64,000 bases of DNA, taken from assembly GCF_012650175.1 (NCBI RefSeq), contig NZ_JAAILI010000079.1:124001-188000 (forward strand), read 5' to 3'. A program made the translations under genes and the position numbers. Shown here one piece after another: positions 41,341 through 49,091 of this stretch (position 1 is the first letter of the stretch; every line of letters begins with the position of its first letter). The notes under the pieces are model-generated. The model ran no database searches. It was not told where the DNA came from and saw only the letters and a list, made by a program, of their open reading frames with translations. This DNA is from Sphingomonas sp. S2M10. Its GTDB lineage: Bacteria > Pseudomonadota > Alphaproteobacteria > Sphingomonadales > Sphingomonadaceae.

Positions 41341-43580
41341 TGGGCGTCCGATAGCAGGGGCAGGCGGCGGAAGCGCGTGCCGGTGGCGGTTTGCAGCGCG
41401 TTGGCGATGGCCGGCGCGGTCGGCGGCACGGCGAGCTCGCTCACTCCGCCCGGGTCCGATCCGCTGGGCAGGATTTCCACGGTGATGTCGGGCGTATTCG
41501 CCAGCGTCGGCAGGTTGAGATCGGCCATGGTCTGCACCTCGGCGATGTTTTCGCTGAACGTGGTCGGCGCTCCCAGCGCCGCGGCCAGACCGAACAACAG
41601 CCCGCCCTCGATCTGCTGGCGGACGAGATCGGGATTGACCACCCGGCCGCAATCCACCGCCGCGACCAGCCGCTCGACGACCACCTCGCGCTGCGGCGTC
41701 AGATGCGCCTCGGCCATCACCGCGATGTAGGCGCCGCGAAAGGCATGGGCGGCGAGGCCCTGGCCGCTGCCCGGCTCGCCCCCCTGCCAGCCGCCGAGCT
41801 GCGCCGCCGTCTGCAGGCACCGCGCGAGCCGGGGCTGGCTGCCGAGCATCGCCATGCGGAACGACAGCGGATCGCGATTGGCGACATGAGCGAGCTCGTC
41901 GACAAAGCTTTCGGCGAAGAAGCAGGTATAGCTGTGCGCGCCGGACCGCCAATAGCCCGTCGGCACGCCGATCTCGGCGGGATGATGGTCGACCGCGAGG
42001 TTCGGAATGGCATAGGCGGGCATCGCGCCCTCGACAGCGGAGGGATCCGCCCTGCCCGGCAGCGCCAGCCCGGCCGCAGCGACGACATCGCCGGCGAGCA
42101 GTCGCGCCGCCAGCTCCCGGCCGGTCGCAGGGGCGGCGATCTTGGCGAGCCAGGCGGAGACGGTGCCGCCCTGGCCCAGCTTCGCCGTCAGCCGTGCGGC
42201 GGCGGCGGGCCGGAAGCGATCGCGCCGCAGATCCTCGTCGCGCGACCAGCTGAGCTGCACCGGCCGGCCCACCGTCTGCGAAATCAGCGCCGCCTGTACC
42301 GCCGCATCGACCTCCAGCTTCGCCCCGAAGGACCCGCCGCCGAGCATGGCATGCACCGTTACCCGCGCCGGATCGATGCCGAGCGCCTTGGCCGCCGCCG
42401 CCCGCGCCAGAGCCGGCGCCTGGGTCGGCAGCCACAGCGACAGCCGGCCTTGGGCATAGTCGGCGGTGCAGGTCATCGGCTCCAGCGGCGCATGCGGGGC
42501 AAGGCCGACGCGATAGTCGGCGGTCACCACCCGCGCCCCGCGAAACTCGGCGGCAAGATCGCCCTTCGCCGCGATCCGCGCGCCCTCGCCGTCCAGCGCC
42601 GCGTCAAGCGCCGCCGCGATGCTGTCGTCATTGATCACGGCGGCAGGATTTCGGAAGCGTGGCCGCATTGCCTGGAGCGCGCGCGTGGCCGCCCACCAGT
42701 TGCTCGCGACCGCCGCCACCCACTGCTTGGTCGTGACGATCGACAACATGCCGCGCACGCGGTTGGCGGCCTCGCGATCGACATGCACCAGCTCGGTCTC
42801 GCCGATCGGCCCCTGCCGAATGGCGGCAAAGACCATGTTGGGCAGTCGCACATCGGCCGCGAAGTTCGCGCTGCCGTCGATCTTGGCCGGCGCATCGAGT
42901 CGCGGCAGCGCCTGGCCATGGAGTCGTCCCGCCTCGCCGCCCCGCAGCGGCGGCTGGGCCGGCGCCGTCTCGCGCGCCGCCGCTTCGGCAAGCTCACCGA
43001 AGCCGAGCCGCTGGCTGCCGTGGATCACGCTGTTGCCGGCGGTGCCGCAGGATTGCCAGTCGACGCCCCAGCGCCGCGCCGCCGCCTTGCACAGCAGCAC
43101 CCGCGCCGCCGCACCCGCCCGGCGGAGATCGTCCTCGAACGCGCGGACCGAGGTGGAAGCGGCGGTGAGCATCAGGTCGGCGCGCGCGGCATGGCTGCGC
43201 TGCACCCTCTCGGGCAGCCCGCCCAGCGCGGCGGCGAACAGGGTCTGCGCCGCCAGCGGATTGGCATAGAGCGGATTGAGCGGCGCCGGCTCGACACCGA
43301 CCAGATTCCAGTCCGCGCCCAGCTCGTCGGCCAGGATCTGGGGAAGCGCGGTGTAAACGCCCTGCCCCATTTCCGCCTGCGGCACCGCCACGCGCACCTG
43401 CCCGTCCTTGCCGATCTTCAACCAGGCGCCGAACAGGCTCTCGCCGGGCCCGGCTGTGAGATTGGGGACATAGCTGCGCGGCCACAGCCCCCAGGCGACT
43501 ACCAGCCCAAGCCCCGCGCCGCCGCCGATCAACAGCCTGCGTCGATCGATCCGGATGCGGGGTACGGGTTTGCCAGCCAT
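41337..43580 (-). CDS. Tat-exported molybdopterin-hydroxylase large subunit (IorB-like)
   Basis: A 747-residue protein of the xanthine-oxidase/isoquinoline 1-oxidoreductase beta family. The N-terminus has a twin-arginine signal (D-R-R-R-L-L-I-G-G-G). Molybdopterin-binding motifs include Q-A-E-M-G-Q-G-V, G-G-G-S-F-G-A-K and the late S-E-L-A-V-P-P-T-A-P-A-I-A-N, with the catalytic Glu of the family. No IorA-type 2Fe-2S subunit is encoded next to it, which is odd. Its stop overlaps the hemH start. Substrate unknown. Confidence 0.88.
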   Translation of the reverse strand: MAGKPVPRIRIDRRRLLIGGGAGLGLVVAWGLWPRSYVPNLTAGPGESLFGAWLKIGKDGQVRVAVPQAEMGQGVYTALPQILADELGADWNLVGVEPAPLNPLYANPLAAQTLFAAALGGLPERVQRSHAARADLMLTAASTSVRAFEDDLRRAGAAARVLLCKAAARRWGVDWQSCGTAGNSVIHGSQRLGFGELAEAAARETAPAQPPLRGGEAGRLHGQALPRLDAPAKIDGSANFAADVRLPNMVFAAIRQGPIGETELVHVDREAANRVRGMLSIVTTKQWVAAVASNWWAATRALQAMRPRFRNPAAVINDDSIAAALDAALDGEGARIAAKGDLAAEFRGARVVTADYRVGLAPHAPLEPMTCTADYAQGRLSLWLPTQAPALARAAAAKALGIDPARVTVHAMLGGGSFGAKLEVDAAVQAALISQTVGRPVQLSWSRDEDLRRDRFRPAAAARLTAKLGQGGTVSAWLAKIAAPATGRELAARLLAGDVVAAAGLALPGRADPSAVEGAMPAYAIPNLAVDHHPAEIGVPTGYWRSGAHSYTCFFAESFVDELAHVANRDPLSFRMAMLGSQPRLARCLQTAAQLGGWQGGEPGSGQGLAAHAFRGAYIAVMAEAHLTPQREVVVERLVAAVDCGRVVNPDLVRQQIEGGLLFGLAAALGAPTTFSENIAEVQTMADLNLPTLANTPDITVEILPSGSDPGGVSELAVPPTAPAIANALQTATGTRFRRLPLLSDAH

Positions 43581-43710
43581 CGCCTCGCTCTATCGCGCCC
43601 GGCGGCCCCACGCCAGCATGGGCTTTCGATCAGGCTGATCGCTCCCCCTTGGGTTTGCGGCGTTTTGGCTCTATCGCGGGCGGCAATCGCTTCTCACGCC
43701 GGGGATTACC

Positions 43711-44589
43711 GTGCTGCCAACCCTGCTTGCCGCTGCCGGCGGACATCTGCATTTCACCGATCTCCACCTCGATCCGGTGGCGATCAATCTCGGCTTCTTC
43801 CAGATCAAATGGTATTCGCTGGCCTATATCAGCGGCATCCTGCTCGGCTGGCTGTACCTGATGAAGCTGCTCGCGGCACCCGGCGCACCGATGACCCGCC
43901 GCCACGCCGATGATCTGGTCTTCTACGCGACGCTGGGCATCATCCTGGGCGGACGCCTCGGCTATGTACTCTTCTACGCACCCGAGATGTTCAGCAACCC
44001 GCTGCAGATCCTGATGCTGTGGGAAGGGGGCATGAGCTTCCATGGCGGCGTGCTGGGCACCTCGCTCGCCATCGTCTGGCTGGCGCGACAGCACAAGCTC
44101 AACTGGCTGCGCATCCACGATTATGTCGCCTGCTGCGCCCCGTTCGGGCTGTTCTTCGGCCGCCTCGCCAACTTCGTGAACGGCGAGCTGTGGGGCAAGC
44201 CGGGCGACGTGCCCTGGGCGATCGTCTTCCGGGGCACCGTCGCCGCAGGACTGCCCGAGCCGGCGCGCCACCCCAGCCAGCTCTACGAGGCGGGCCTGGA
44301 AGGGCTGCTGCTGTTCGCCGTGCTGTGGTTCTTCTTCTGGCGCACCGATGCGCGCTACCAGCCCGGCAAGCTCACCGGCATCTTCCTGCTCGGCTATGGT
44401 TGCGCGCGCTTCTTCGTAGAGTTCTTCCGCGAGCCCGATCGCCAGCTGGTCTGGCTGGTCGATCTCACCGGCCTGCACATGGGCCAGTGGCTGTGCCTGC
44501 CGATGATCGCGGGCGGGCTGTTCCTGATCGCCACCGCGAACGGCCGCCGCAAGCGGATCGAGGCGATCACCGGGCCCAGCGTCGCCTGA
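43711..44589 (+). CDS. lgt: Prolipoprotein diacylglyceryl transferase
   Basis: A 292-residue inner-membrane enzyme that transfers diacylglyceryl to the lipobox cysteine. The signature G-R-L-A-N-F-V-N-G-E-L-W-G, a critical Arg/Asn/Glu motif, is present, with H-G-G-V-L-G and R-H-P-S-Q-L-Y-E-A-G. Seven helices can be traced. Start GTG 43711 is preceded by GGGGA. It precedes midA by 10 bases, heading a four-gene run. Confidence 0.95.
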   Translation: MLPTLLAAAGGHLHFTDLHLDPVAINLGFFQIKWYSLAYISGILLGWLYLMKLLAAPGAPMTRRHADDLVFYATLGIILGGRLGYVLFYAPEMFSNPLQILMLWEGGMSFHGGVLGTSLAIVWLARQHKLNWLRIHDYVACCAPFGLFFGRLANFVNGELWGKPGDVPWAIVFRGTVAAGLPEPARHPSQLYEAGLEGLLLFAVLWFFFWRTDARYQPGKLTGIFLLGYGCARFFVEFFREPDRQLVWLVDLTGLHMGQWLCLPMIAGGLFLIATANGRRKRIEAITGPSVA

Positions 44590-44599
44590 CCTGGCCGCC

Positions 44600-45694
44600 A
44601 TGACCAATCCTCTGGACGCCCAGCCCGACGAACGCCGCGACAATGCCGCCGAACCCGCGCTGCCCGAGCGGCTGGCGCGGGCGATCACGCTCGCCGGGCC
44701 GATTCCGCTCTCGCAGTTCATGGGCGCGGCGAATGCGCATTATTACGCCACCCGCGATCCGCTCGGCGCGCGCGGCGACTTCACCACCGCGCCCGAGATC
44801 AGCCAGATGTTCGGCGAGCTGATCGGGCTGTGGCTGGCCGATCTGTGGGACCGCGCCGGTCGGCCGGAGCGCGCGCGCTATGTCGAATTCGGCCCCGGCC
44901 GCGGCACACTGGCGGCGGATGCGCTGCGGGCGATGGACAAGGCCGGGCTCGCACCGCCGGTCGACTTCCTGGAAACCAGCCCGGTGCTGCGCGCCGCGCA
45001 GAAGGAACGCGTGCCACAGGCCGAATGGCATCTCGATCTGGTCGGCCTGCCCGAGGATGCGCCGCTGCTGGTCGTCGCCAACGAATTCTTCGACGCGCTG
45101 CCGATCCGCCAGCTGGTGCATACCGCGCAGGGCTGGCGCGAGCGGCTGGTCGCCTGCCAGGACACGCTGTTCCTGCCGGTGACGGGCGACCGCGGCTTCG
45201 ATCCGGTGATCCCGCCCGCGCTGCGCGATGCCGCACCCGGATCGATCCTCGAAACCTCGCCCGCCAGCGTCGCGCTGCTGCGCGCGCTCGCCCAGCGGCT
45301 GCTGGCACAGGGCGGCGCCGCGCTGATCCTCGATTATGGCTATGAAGGCCCTGCGATCGGCGACACGCTGCAGGCGGTGCGCGGCCACGCCTTCGCCAAT
45401 CCGTTCGACGGCCCCGGCGAGGCGGATCTCACCGCGCATGTCGATTTCGGCACGCTCAAGGAAGCCGCCGAGGCCGAGGGGCTGACCGTGCACGGTCCGG
45501 TGACGCAGGGCGATTTCCTCAAGGCGCTCGGCATTGACGCACGCGCCCGGGCGCTCGCTCGCGCAGCGCCGGAGCGCGGCGACGCGATCGCCGCCGATCG
45601 CAACCGGCTGGTGGGAGACGAGCAGATGGGATCGCTGTTCAAGGTGCTCGCGCTCACCGCGCCGGGCTGGCCGGTGCCGGCAGGCTTCGCATGA
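44600..45694 (+). CDS. SAM-dependent methyltransferase, MidA/NDUFAF7-like
   Basis: A 364-residue class I methyltransferase. Motif I V-E-F-G-P-G-R-G-T-L is near residue 95, with E-F-F-D-A-L-P-I-R-Q in the middle and L-D-Y-G-Y-E near residue 245. The closest described relative methylates an arginine of complex I subunit NDUFS2 in eukaryotes (NDUFAF7), so it may assist respiratory complex assembly. It overlaps the next gene by 4 bases. Confidence 0.88.
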   Translation: MTNPLDAQPDERRDNAAEPALPERLARAITLAGPIPLSQFMGAANAHYYATRDPLGARGDFTTAPEISQMFGELIGLWLADLWDRAGRPERARYVEFGPGRGTLAADALRAMDKAGLAPPVDFLETSPVLRAAQKERVPQAEWHLDLVGLPEDAPLLVVANEFFDALPIRQLVHTAQGWRERLVACQDTLFLPVTGDRGFDPVIPPALRDAAPGSILETSPASVALLRALAQRLLAQGGAALILDYGYEGPAIGDTLQAVRGHAFANPFDGPGEADLTAHVDFGTLKEAAEAEGLTVHGPVTQGDFLKALGIDARARALARAAPERGDAIAADRNRLVGDEQMGSLFKVLALTAPGWPVPAGFA

Positions 45695-46194
45695 CCTATC
45701 GCGACGCCACCCCCGCCGATGCGGCCGCGATCGACGCGCTCTTCCGGGAAAGCTTCCGCGCGACCTTCGGGCATCTCTATGCGCCGGAGGATCTCGCCAG
45801 CTTTCTCGGCCGGTTCACGGTGGCAGGATGGGCGGCCGAACTCGCAGATCCCGCTTTCGCCTTCCGGGTGATCGAGGATGCGGACGGCATCGCCGGCTAT
45901 TGTAAGCTCGGCCCGATCAGCCTCCCCGCCGAGCCCGAGGGTCCCGCGCTCGAACTGCGCCAGCTCTATCTGCTCGATCGCGCCAAGGGCAGCGGCGCCG
46001 CACAGGCATTGATGGACTGGGCACTCGCCACCGCCCGCGCGCGAGGTGCGGCCGAACTCTGGCTTTCGGTCTATATCGACAACCATCGCGCCAAGCGCTT
46101 CTACCAGCGCTATGGCTTCGAGGATCGCGGGCCCTATGCCTTCCTGGTGGGCAATCATGCCGACGAGGATCGGCTGATGCGGCTGGTGCTGTGA
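45691..46194 (+). CDS. GNAT-family N-acetyltransferase
   Basis: A 167-residue acetyltransferase. The acetyl-CoA pyrophosphate loop is L-L-D-R-A-K-G-S-G-A-A-Q-A-L near the centre, followed by the beta5-beta6 element L-W-L-S-V-Y-I-D-N-H-R-A-K-R-F-Y-Q-R-Y-G-F. The acceptor (protein, antibiotic or metabolite) cannot be told. It sits between midA and pgeF with 4-base overlaps on both sides, so it is one operon. Confidence 0.88.
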   Translation: MTYRDATPADAAAIDALFRESFRATFGHLYAPEDLASFLGRFTVAGWAAELADPAFAFRVIEDADGIAGYCKLGPISLPAEPEGPALELRQLYLLDRAKGSGAAQALMDWALATARARGAAELWLSVYIDNHRAKRFYQRYGFEDRGPYAFLVGNHADEDRLMRLVL

Positions 46195-46958
46195 GCGGCG
46201 TGGAAGTCACCCGCGCCCGGGCGCTGGAAGGCGTGGCGCACGGCTTTCTGGGCCGCGTCGGCGGGGTTTCGACCGGCGTGGTCGCGGGGCTCAATGTCGG
46301 CACCGGCTCGAACGACGATCCCGCCGCCATCGGCGAGAATCGCTGCCGCGCGGTGGCGGCGGTGCTGCCGGGGGCCCGGCTGGTTACCGTCTACCAGGTC
46401 CACTCGGCCGATGCGGTGACAGTGCTCGCACCGTTCGACGAAGCGCTGCGTCCCAAGGCCGATGCGCTGGTTACCAACCTGCCGGGGCTGGTGCTCGGCA
46501 TCCTCACCGCCGATTGCGCGCCGGTGCTGTTCGCCGATCGTGCGGCGGGCGTGATCGGGGCAGCCCATGCCGGCTGGAAGGGCGCGATCGGCGGCGTGAC
46601 CGATTCGACCATCGCCGCAATGGAGGCGCTCGGCGCCCGCCGCGATCGCATCGCCGCGGCGATCGGCCCGTGCATCGCCCGCGCCAGCTACGAGGTCGAT
46701 GCCGGCTTCTTCCAGCGATTCTGCGAGCAGGACCCGGCCAACGAACGCTTCTTCGCCGATGGCCGCCCCGAGCATTTCCAGTTCGACCTGGAGGCCTATG
46801 TCGTCCACCGGCTGGCGCTCGCCGGCCTGCGCACGATAGAGGCGCTGGGGCTCGACACCTATGCGAACGAGGCGCGCTTCTTCAGCTTCCGCCGCGCCAC
46901 CCATCGCGGCGAACCGGATTACGGCCGGCAGATCAGCCTGATCGGGCTTGCGGGCTAG
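46191..46958 (+). CDS. pgeF: Purine nucleoside phosphorylase / laccase-domain protein YfiH (PgeF)
   Basis: A 255-residue protein. The family site is one His (Y-Q-V-H-S-A-D), a Cys (T-A-D-C-A-P-V-L) and a His (A-A-H-A-G-W-K-G), which bind a metal. YfiH proteins hydrolyse the peptidoglycan precursor containing a serine error and act as purine nucleoside phosphorylases. GTG start at 46191 overlaps the GNAT stop. It is convergent with corC. Confidence 0.92.
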   Translation: MSGVEVTRARALEGVAHGFLGRVGGVSTGVVAGLNVGTGSNDDPAAIGENRCRAVAAVLPGARLVTVYQVHSADAVTVLAPFDEALRPKADALVTNLPGLVLGILTADCAPVLFADRAAGVIGAAHAGWKGAIGGVTDSTIAAMEALGARRDRIAAAIGPCIARASYEVDAGFFQRFCEQDPANERFFADGRPEHFQFDLEAYVVHRLALAGLRTIEALGLDTYANEARFFSFRRATHRGEPDYGRQISLIGLAG

Positions 46959-46967
46959 GCGCGTCGG

Positions 46968-47891
46968 TCAGGCGGCGTCCTCTACCCGCAGTTCGGGCGG
47001 GTGCAGGCGCAGGCGATTGACCTTGCGCTCGTCGGCATCAATCACCTCCAGCTTCCACCCGCTCTCATGCTCCAGGCATTCGCCTACCGCGGGCACATGC
47101 CCGGCGAGCACGAAGGCGAGGCCGCCGATCGTGTCGACATCCTCCTCCACTTCGGCCAGCCGCGGGTCGACCGTCTCGGCGACGTCCTCCAGCTCGGCGC
47201 GGGCATCGGCTTCCCAGCCGCCGCCGTCGATCGGCACGATCAGCGCGGCGGGCGCCTCGTCATGCTCGTCCTCGATCTCGCCGACGATTTCCTCGATCAG
47301 ATCCTCGATCGTGATCAGCCCCTCGGTCCCCGAATATTCGTCGAGCACGATCGCGAGGTGCGTCCGCTTGACCCGCATCTGCGCGAGCAGGTCGAGCGCG
47401 CCCATCGACTGCGGCACGTAAAGCGGCTGGCGGATCAGCCCGGCGATGCTCGGCGGATGGGCCTCGCCCCTGGCCAGGATCTCGAACACGTCCTTGATAT
47501 GGACCATGCCGATGATCGTATCGAGCTCCTCGCGATAGACCGGCAGGCGGCTGTGGCCCGCCTCGGCGAAAAGCAGGACGAGATCGCCGAAGCTGGTCTG
47601 CTCCTCCACCGCGATGATGTCGGCGCGGGGCACGCCGACATCGCCGGCGTCCCGCTCGCCGAAGTGCAGCAGGTTCTTGAGCATCTGCCGCTCGATCGGG
47701 GCCAGATCGCCGGCCGGCGGGGTGCCGCCGTCGCTCTCATGCTCCTCGATGGCTTCTTCCAGGCGCTCGCGCAGCGACTCTTCCTGTTCCTCGCCGAACA
47801 GGAGCGTGCGCAAACTGCGCCAGATTCCGCCGTTTTCTTGTCGGTGTTCAGGCGAGCCGGTACTGGGGCCCTCGTTCATGTTGGTGTTCAA
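46968..47891 (-). CDS. corC: CorC-type CBS-domain hemolysin-family protein
   Basis: A 307-residue soluble protein. Two CBS motifs occupy residues 75-200 (G-V-P-R-A-D-I-I-A-V, V-H-I-K-D-V-F-E-I-L, L-D-E-Y-S-G-T-E-G-L-I-T), followed by a CorC/HlyC C-terminal domain (V-G-E-I-E-D-E-H). In E. coli the homologue is YbeX/CorC, linked to Mg/Co handling and ribosome maturation. It is the last gene of the miaB-phoH-ybeY-corC run; its ATG overlaps the ybeY stop. Confidence 0.93.
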   Translation of the reverse strand: MNTNMNEGPSTGSPEHRQENGGIWRSLRTLLFGEEQEESLRERLEEAIEEHESDGGTPPAGDLAPIERQMLKNLLHFGERDAGDVGVPRADIIAVEEQTSFGDLVLLFAEAGHSRLPVYREELDTIIGMVHIKDVFEILARGEAHPPSIAGLIRQPLYVPQSMGALDLLAQMRVKRTHLAIVLDEYSGTEGLITIEDLIEEIVGEIEDEHDEAPAALIVPIDGGGWEADARAELEDVAETVDPRLAEVEEDVDTIGGLAFVLAGHVPAVGECLEHESGWKLEVIDADERKVNRLRLHPPELRVEDAA

Positions 47892-48397
47892 TCCTCGCGT
47901 ACGGGATAGGGATCGTGCAGGTTCAGCGCCGCCATGGCGGCCTGTTCCATCGCCTCCATGGCTTCCGCCTCGCCATCCTCGATATGGTCATAGCCTAGCA
48001 GATGCAGCATGCCATGGACAATCAGATGCGTGGCGTGATCTTCCACGGCGATGCCGCGCTCGCCGGCTTCCACCGAACAGACGCCGTGCGCAAGCACGAT
48101 GTCGCCCAGCAATACTTCGCCATCATCGCTGTTCTGGGTGACGGCGTCGAGCAGATCGGATTGGATCATGGGGAAGGACAGCACGTTGGTCGGCTTGTCC
48201 TTGTCGCGATACTGGCGGTTGAGGGTATGGACTTCGTCGTCGCTGGTGAAGCGCACCGCGACTTCGATCGTGCTCGGCGATCCCCGCCAATCGGCATAGG
48301 GCGTCTGCGCGATCGCAGCCTCGGCCGCGCGCAGCGCGAGCGCTTCCCAGTCGCCGTCCGGCCAGGGGGATTCGGGGATGGCGGCAACGTCGAGCAT
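47888..48397 (-). CDS. ybeY: rRNA maturation endoribonuclease YbeY
   Basis: A 169-residue metal-dependent RNase needed for 16S rRNA 3'-end processing and 70S quality control. The zinc motif is H-G-M-L-H-L-L-G-Y-D-H near the C-terminus, and S-D-D-E-V-H-T-L-N-R-Q-Y-R and N-V-L-S-F-P are also diagnostic. Its ATG overlaps the vapC stop (TGATG), so its translation is probably coupled to the toxin. It overlaps corC. Confidence 0.95.
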   Translation of the reverse strand: MLDVAAIPESPWPDGDWEALALRAAEAAIAQTPYADWRGSPSTIEVAVRFTSDDEVHTLNRQYRDKDKPTNVLSFPMIQSDLLDAVTQNSDDGEVLLGDIVLAHGVCSVEAGERGIAVEDHATHLIVHGMLHLLGYDHIEDGEAEAMEAMEQAAMAALNLHDPYPVRED

Positions 48398-48792
48398 CAG
48401 GCGAGGTCCGTCTTGGAGAAATCGTCGCCCTTGTAGAGCAGACGCGCATCATGGGATCTGGCGCAGGCATAGGCGAAGCAATCGCCCATGTTGAGTCCGG
48501 CCGGGTGCCGTCCCTTGCCGAACTGCTGATAGGCATCGAGCGCCAGTTCCAGCTCGCGCGCGCCGATCGGCACCAAGGTCAGCCCAAGCTCATCGGCGTA
48601 GAGACCTGCTTCGTGCCGCGCCGCGGTGATATCCATCTCGCGCGAACGCGAGAGCGCGGCCACGGTTTCCCAAGCCGCCATTGCCGACCAGAGCGCCGGC
48701 GCGCCCTCGACCGCCTCGACCACCAGCCGATCGCGCTCGGGCTCCTCGGCGATGATCGCGACCATCGCCGATGCGTCGACGAACAGCGTCAA
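48397..48792 (-). CDS. vapC: VapC-type PIN-domain toxin
   Basis: A 131-residue PIN ribonuclease. The acidic metal-binding residues can be placed: Asp6 (L-F-V-D-A-S-A), Glu42 (A-W-E-T-V), Asp104 (M-G-D-C-F-A-Y-A) and Asp123/124 (Y-K-G-D-D-F). Start TTG 48792 overlaps the vapB stop (TTGA); a GTG at 48804 is an alternative. It lies between phoH and ybeY. It should cleave tRNA or rRNA and be neutralised by VapB. Confidence 0.9.
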   Translation of the reverse strand: MTLFVDASAMVAIIAEEPERDRLVVEAVEGAPALWSAMAAWETVAALSRSREMDITAARHEAGLYADELGLTLVPIGARELELALDAYQQFGKGRHPAGLNMGDCFAYACARSHDARLLYKGDDFSKTDLA

Positions 48793-49040
48793 GCTTCGCC
48801 CCACAGCTCGTCAAAAAACGCCTTGTCGGCGGACAGTCCGGTCGGCGGCGGCAACGGATGGGCACGGCGATGCGCATCGAGCTTGCGCAGCACCTCCTGC
48901 GCGCGGCCCTTGGCCTCGAGCTCGGCCTTGCGTCGCAACAGGCTGTCGCGCACCGCCTCGGTCTTGGTGGTGCCGAGCGCGGCCGCGACCTCGGCGGCAA
49001 GCGCCGCAGTGTCAGCATCCTTGATGTAGAGCGATGCCAT
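48789..49040 (-). CDS. vapB: VapB-type antitoxin
   Basis: An 83-residue antitoxin of the Rv0623/PSK-type family. The N-terminus begins A-S-L-Y-I-K-D-A and a ribbon-helix-helix-like segment (E-A-V-R-D-S-L-L-R-R) binds operator DNA. The C-terminal half (residues 50-83, F-F-D-E-L-W-G-E-A) should wrap VapC. It has its own short upstream region with two palindromes, and its TGA overlaps the vapC start. Confidence 0.88.
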   Translation of the reverse strand: MASLYIKDADTAALAAEVAAALGTTKTEAVRDSLLRRKAELEAKGRAQEVLRKLDAHRRAHPLPPPTGLSADKAFFDELWGEA

Positions 49041-49055
49041 ACCGCGCCTCCGAAG

Positions 49056-49086
49056 GGGATATCCCGAATGTAGGACGGGATATCCC
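49056..49086. promoter_or_regulatory. Twin palindromic operator of vapBC
   Basis: Two copies of the perfect palindrome GGGATATCCC, at 49056-49065 and 49077-49086. Their centres are 21 bp apart (two helical turns), 16 bases upstream of the vapB start, in the 51-bp gap after phoH. This is what VapB/VapBC co-repression would need. Confidence 0.8.
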
Positions 49087-49091
49087 TGCCT

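Noticed and set aside
41391..43913. Plus-strand frame of 840 codons opposite the molybdo-hydroxylase gene
   Set aside because: It is a shadow frame with low-complexity Arg/Gly/Ala composition and no motifs, while the minus strand encodes a clear enzyme.
48789..49040. vapBC as an obvious foreign insertion by composition
   Set aside because: Base and codon use look the same as neighbours, so recent transfer cannot be argued from composition; only its position is unusual.
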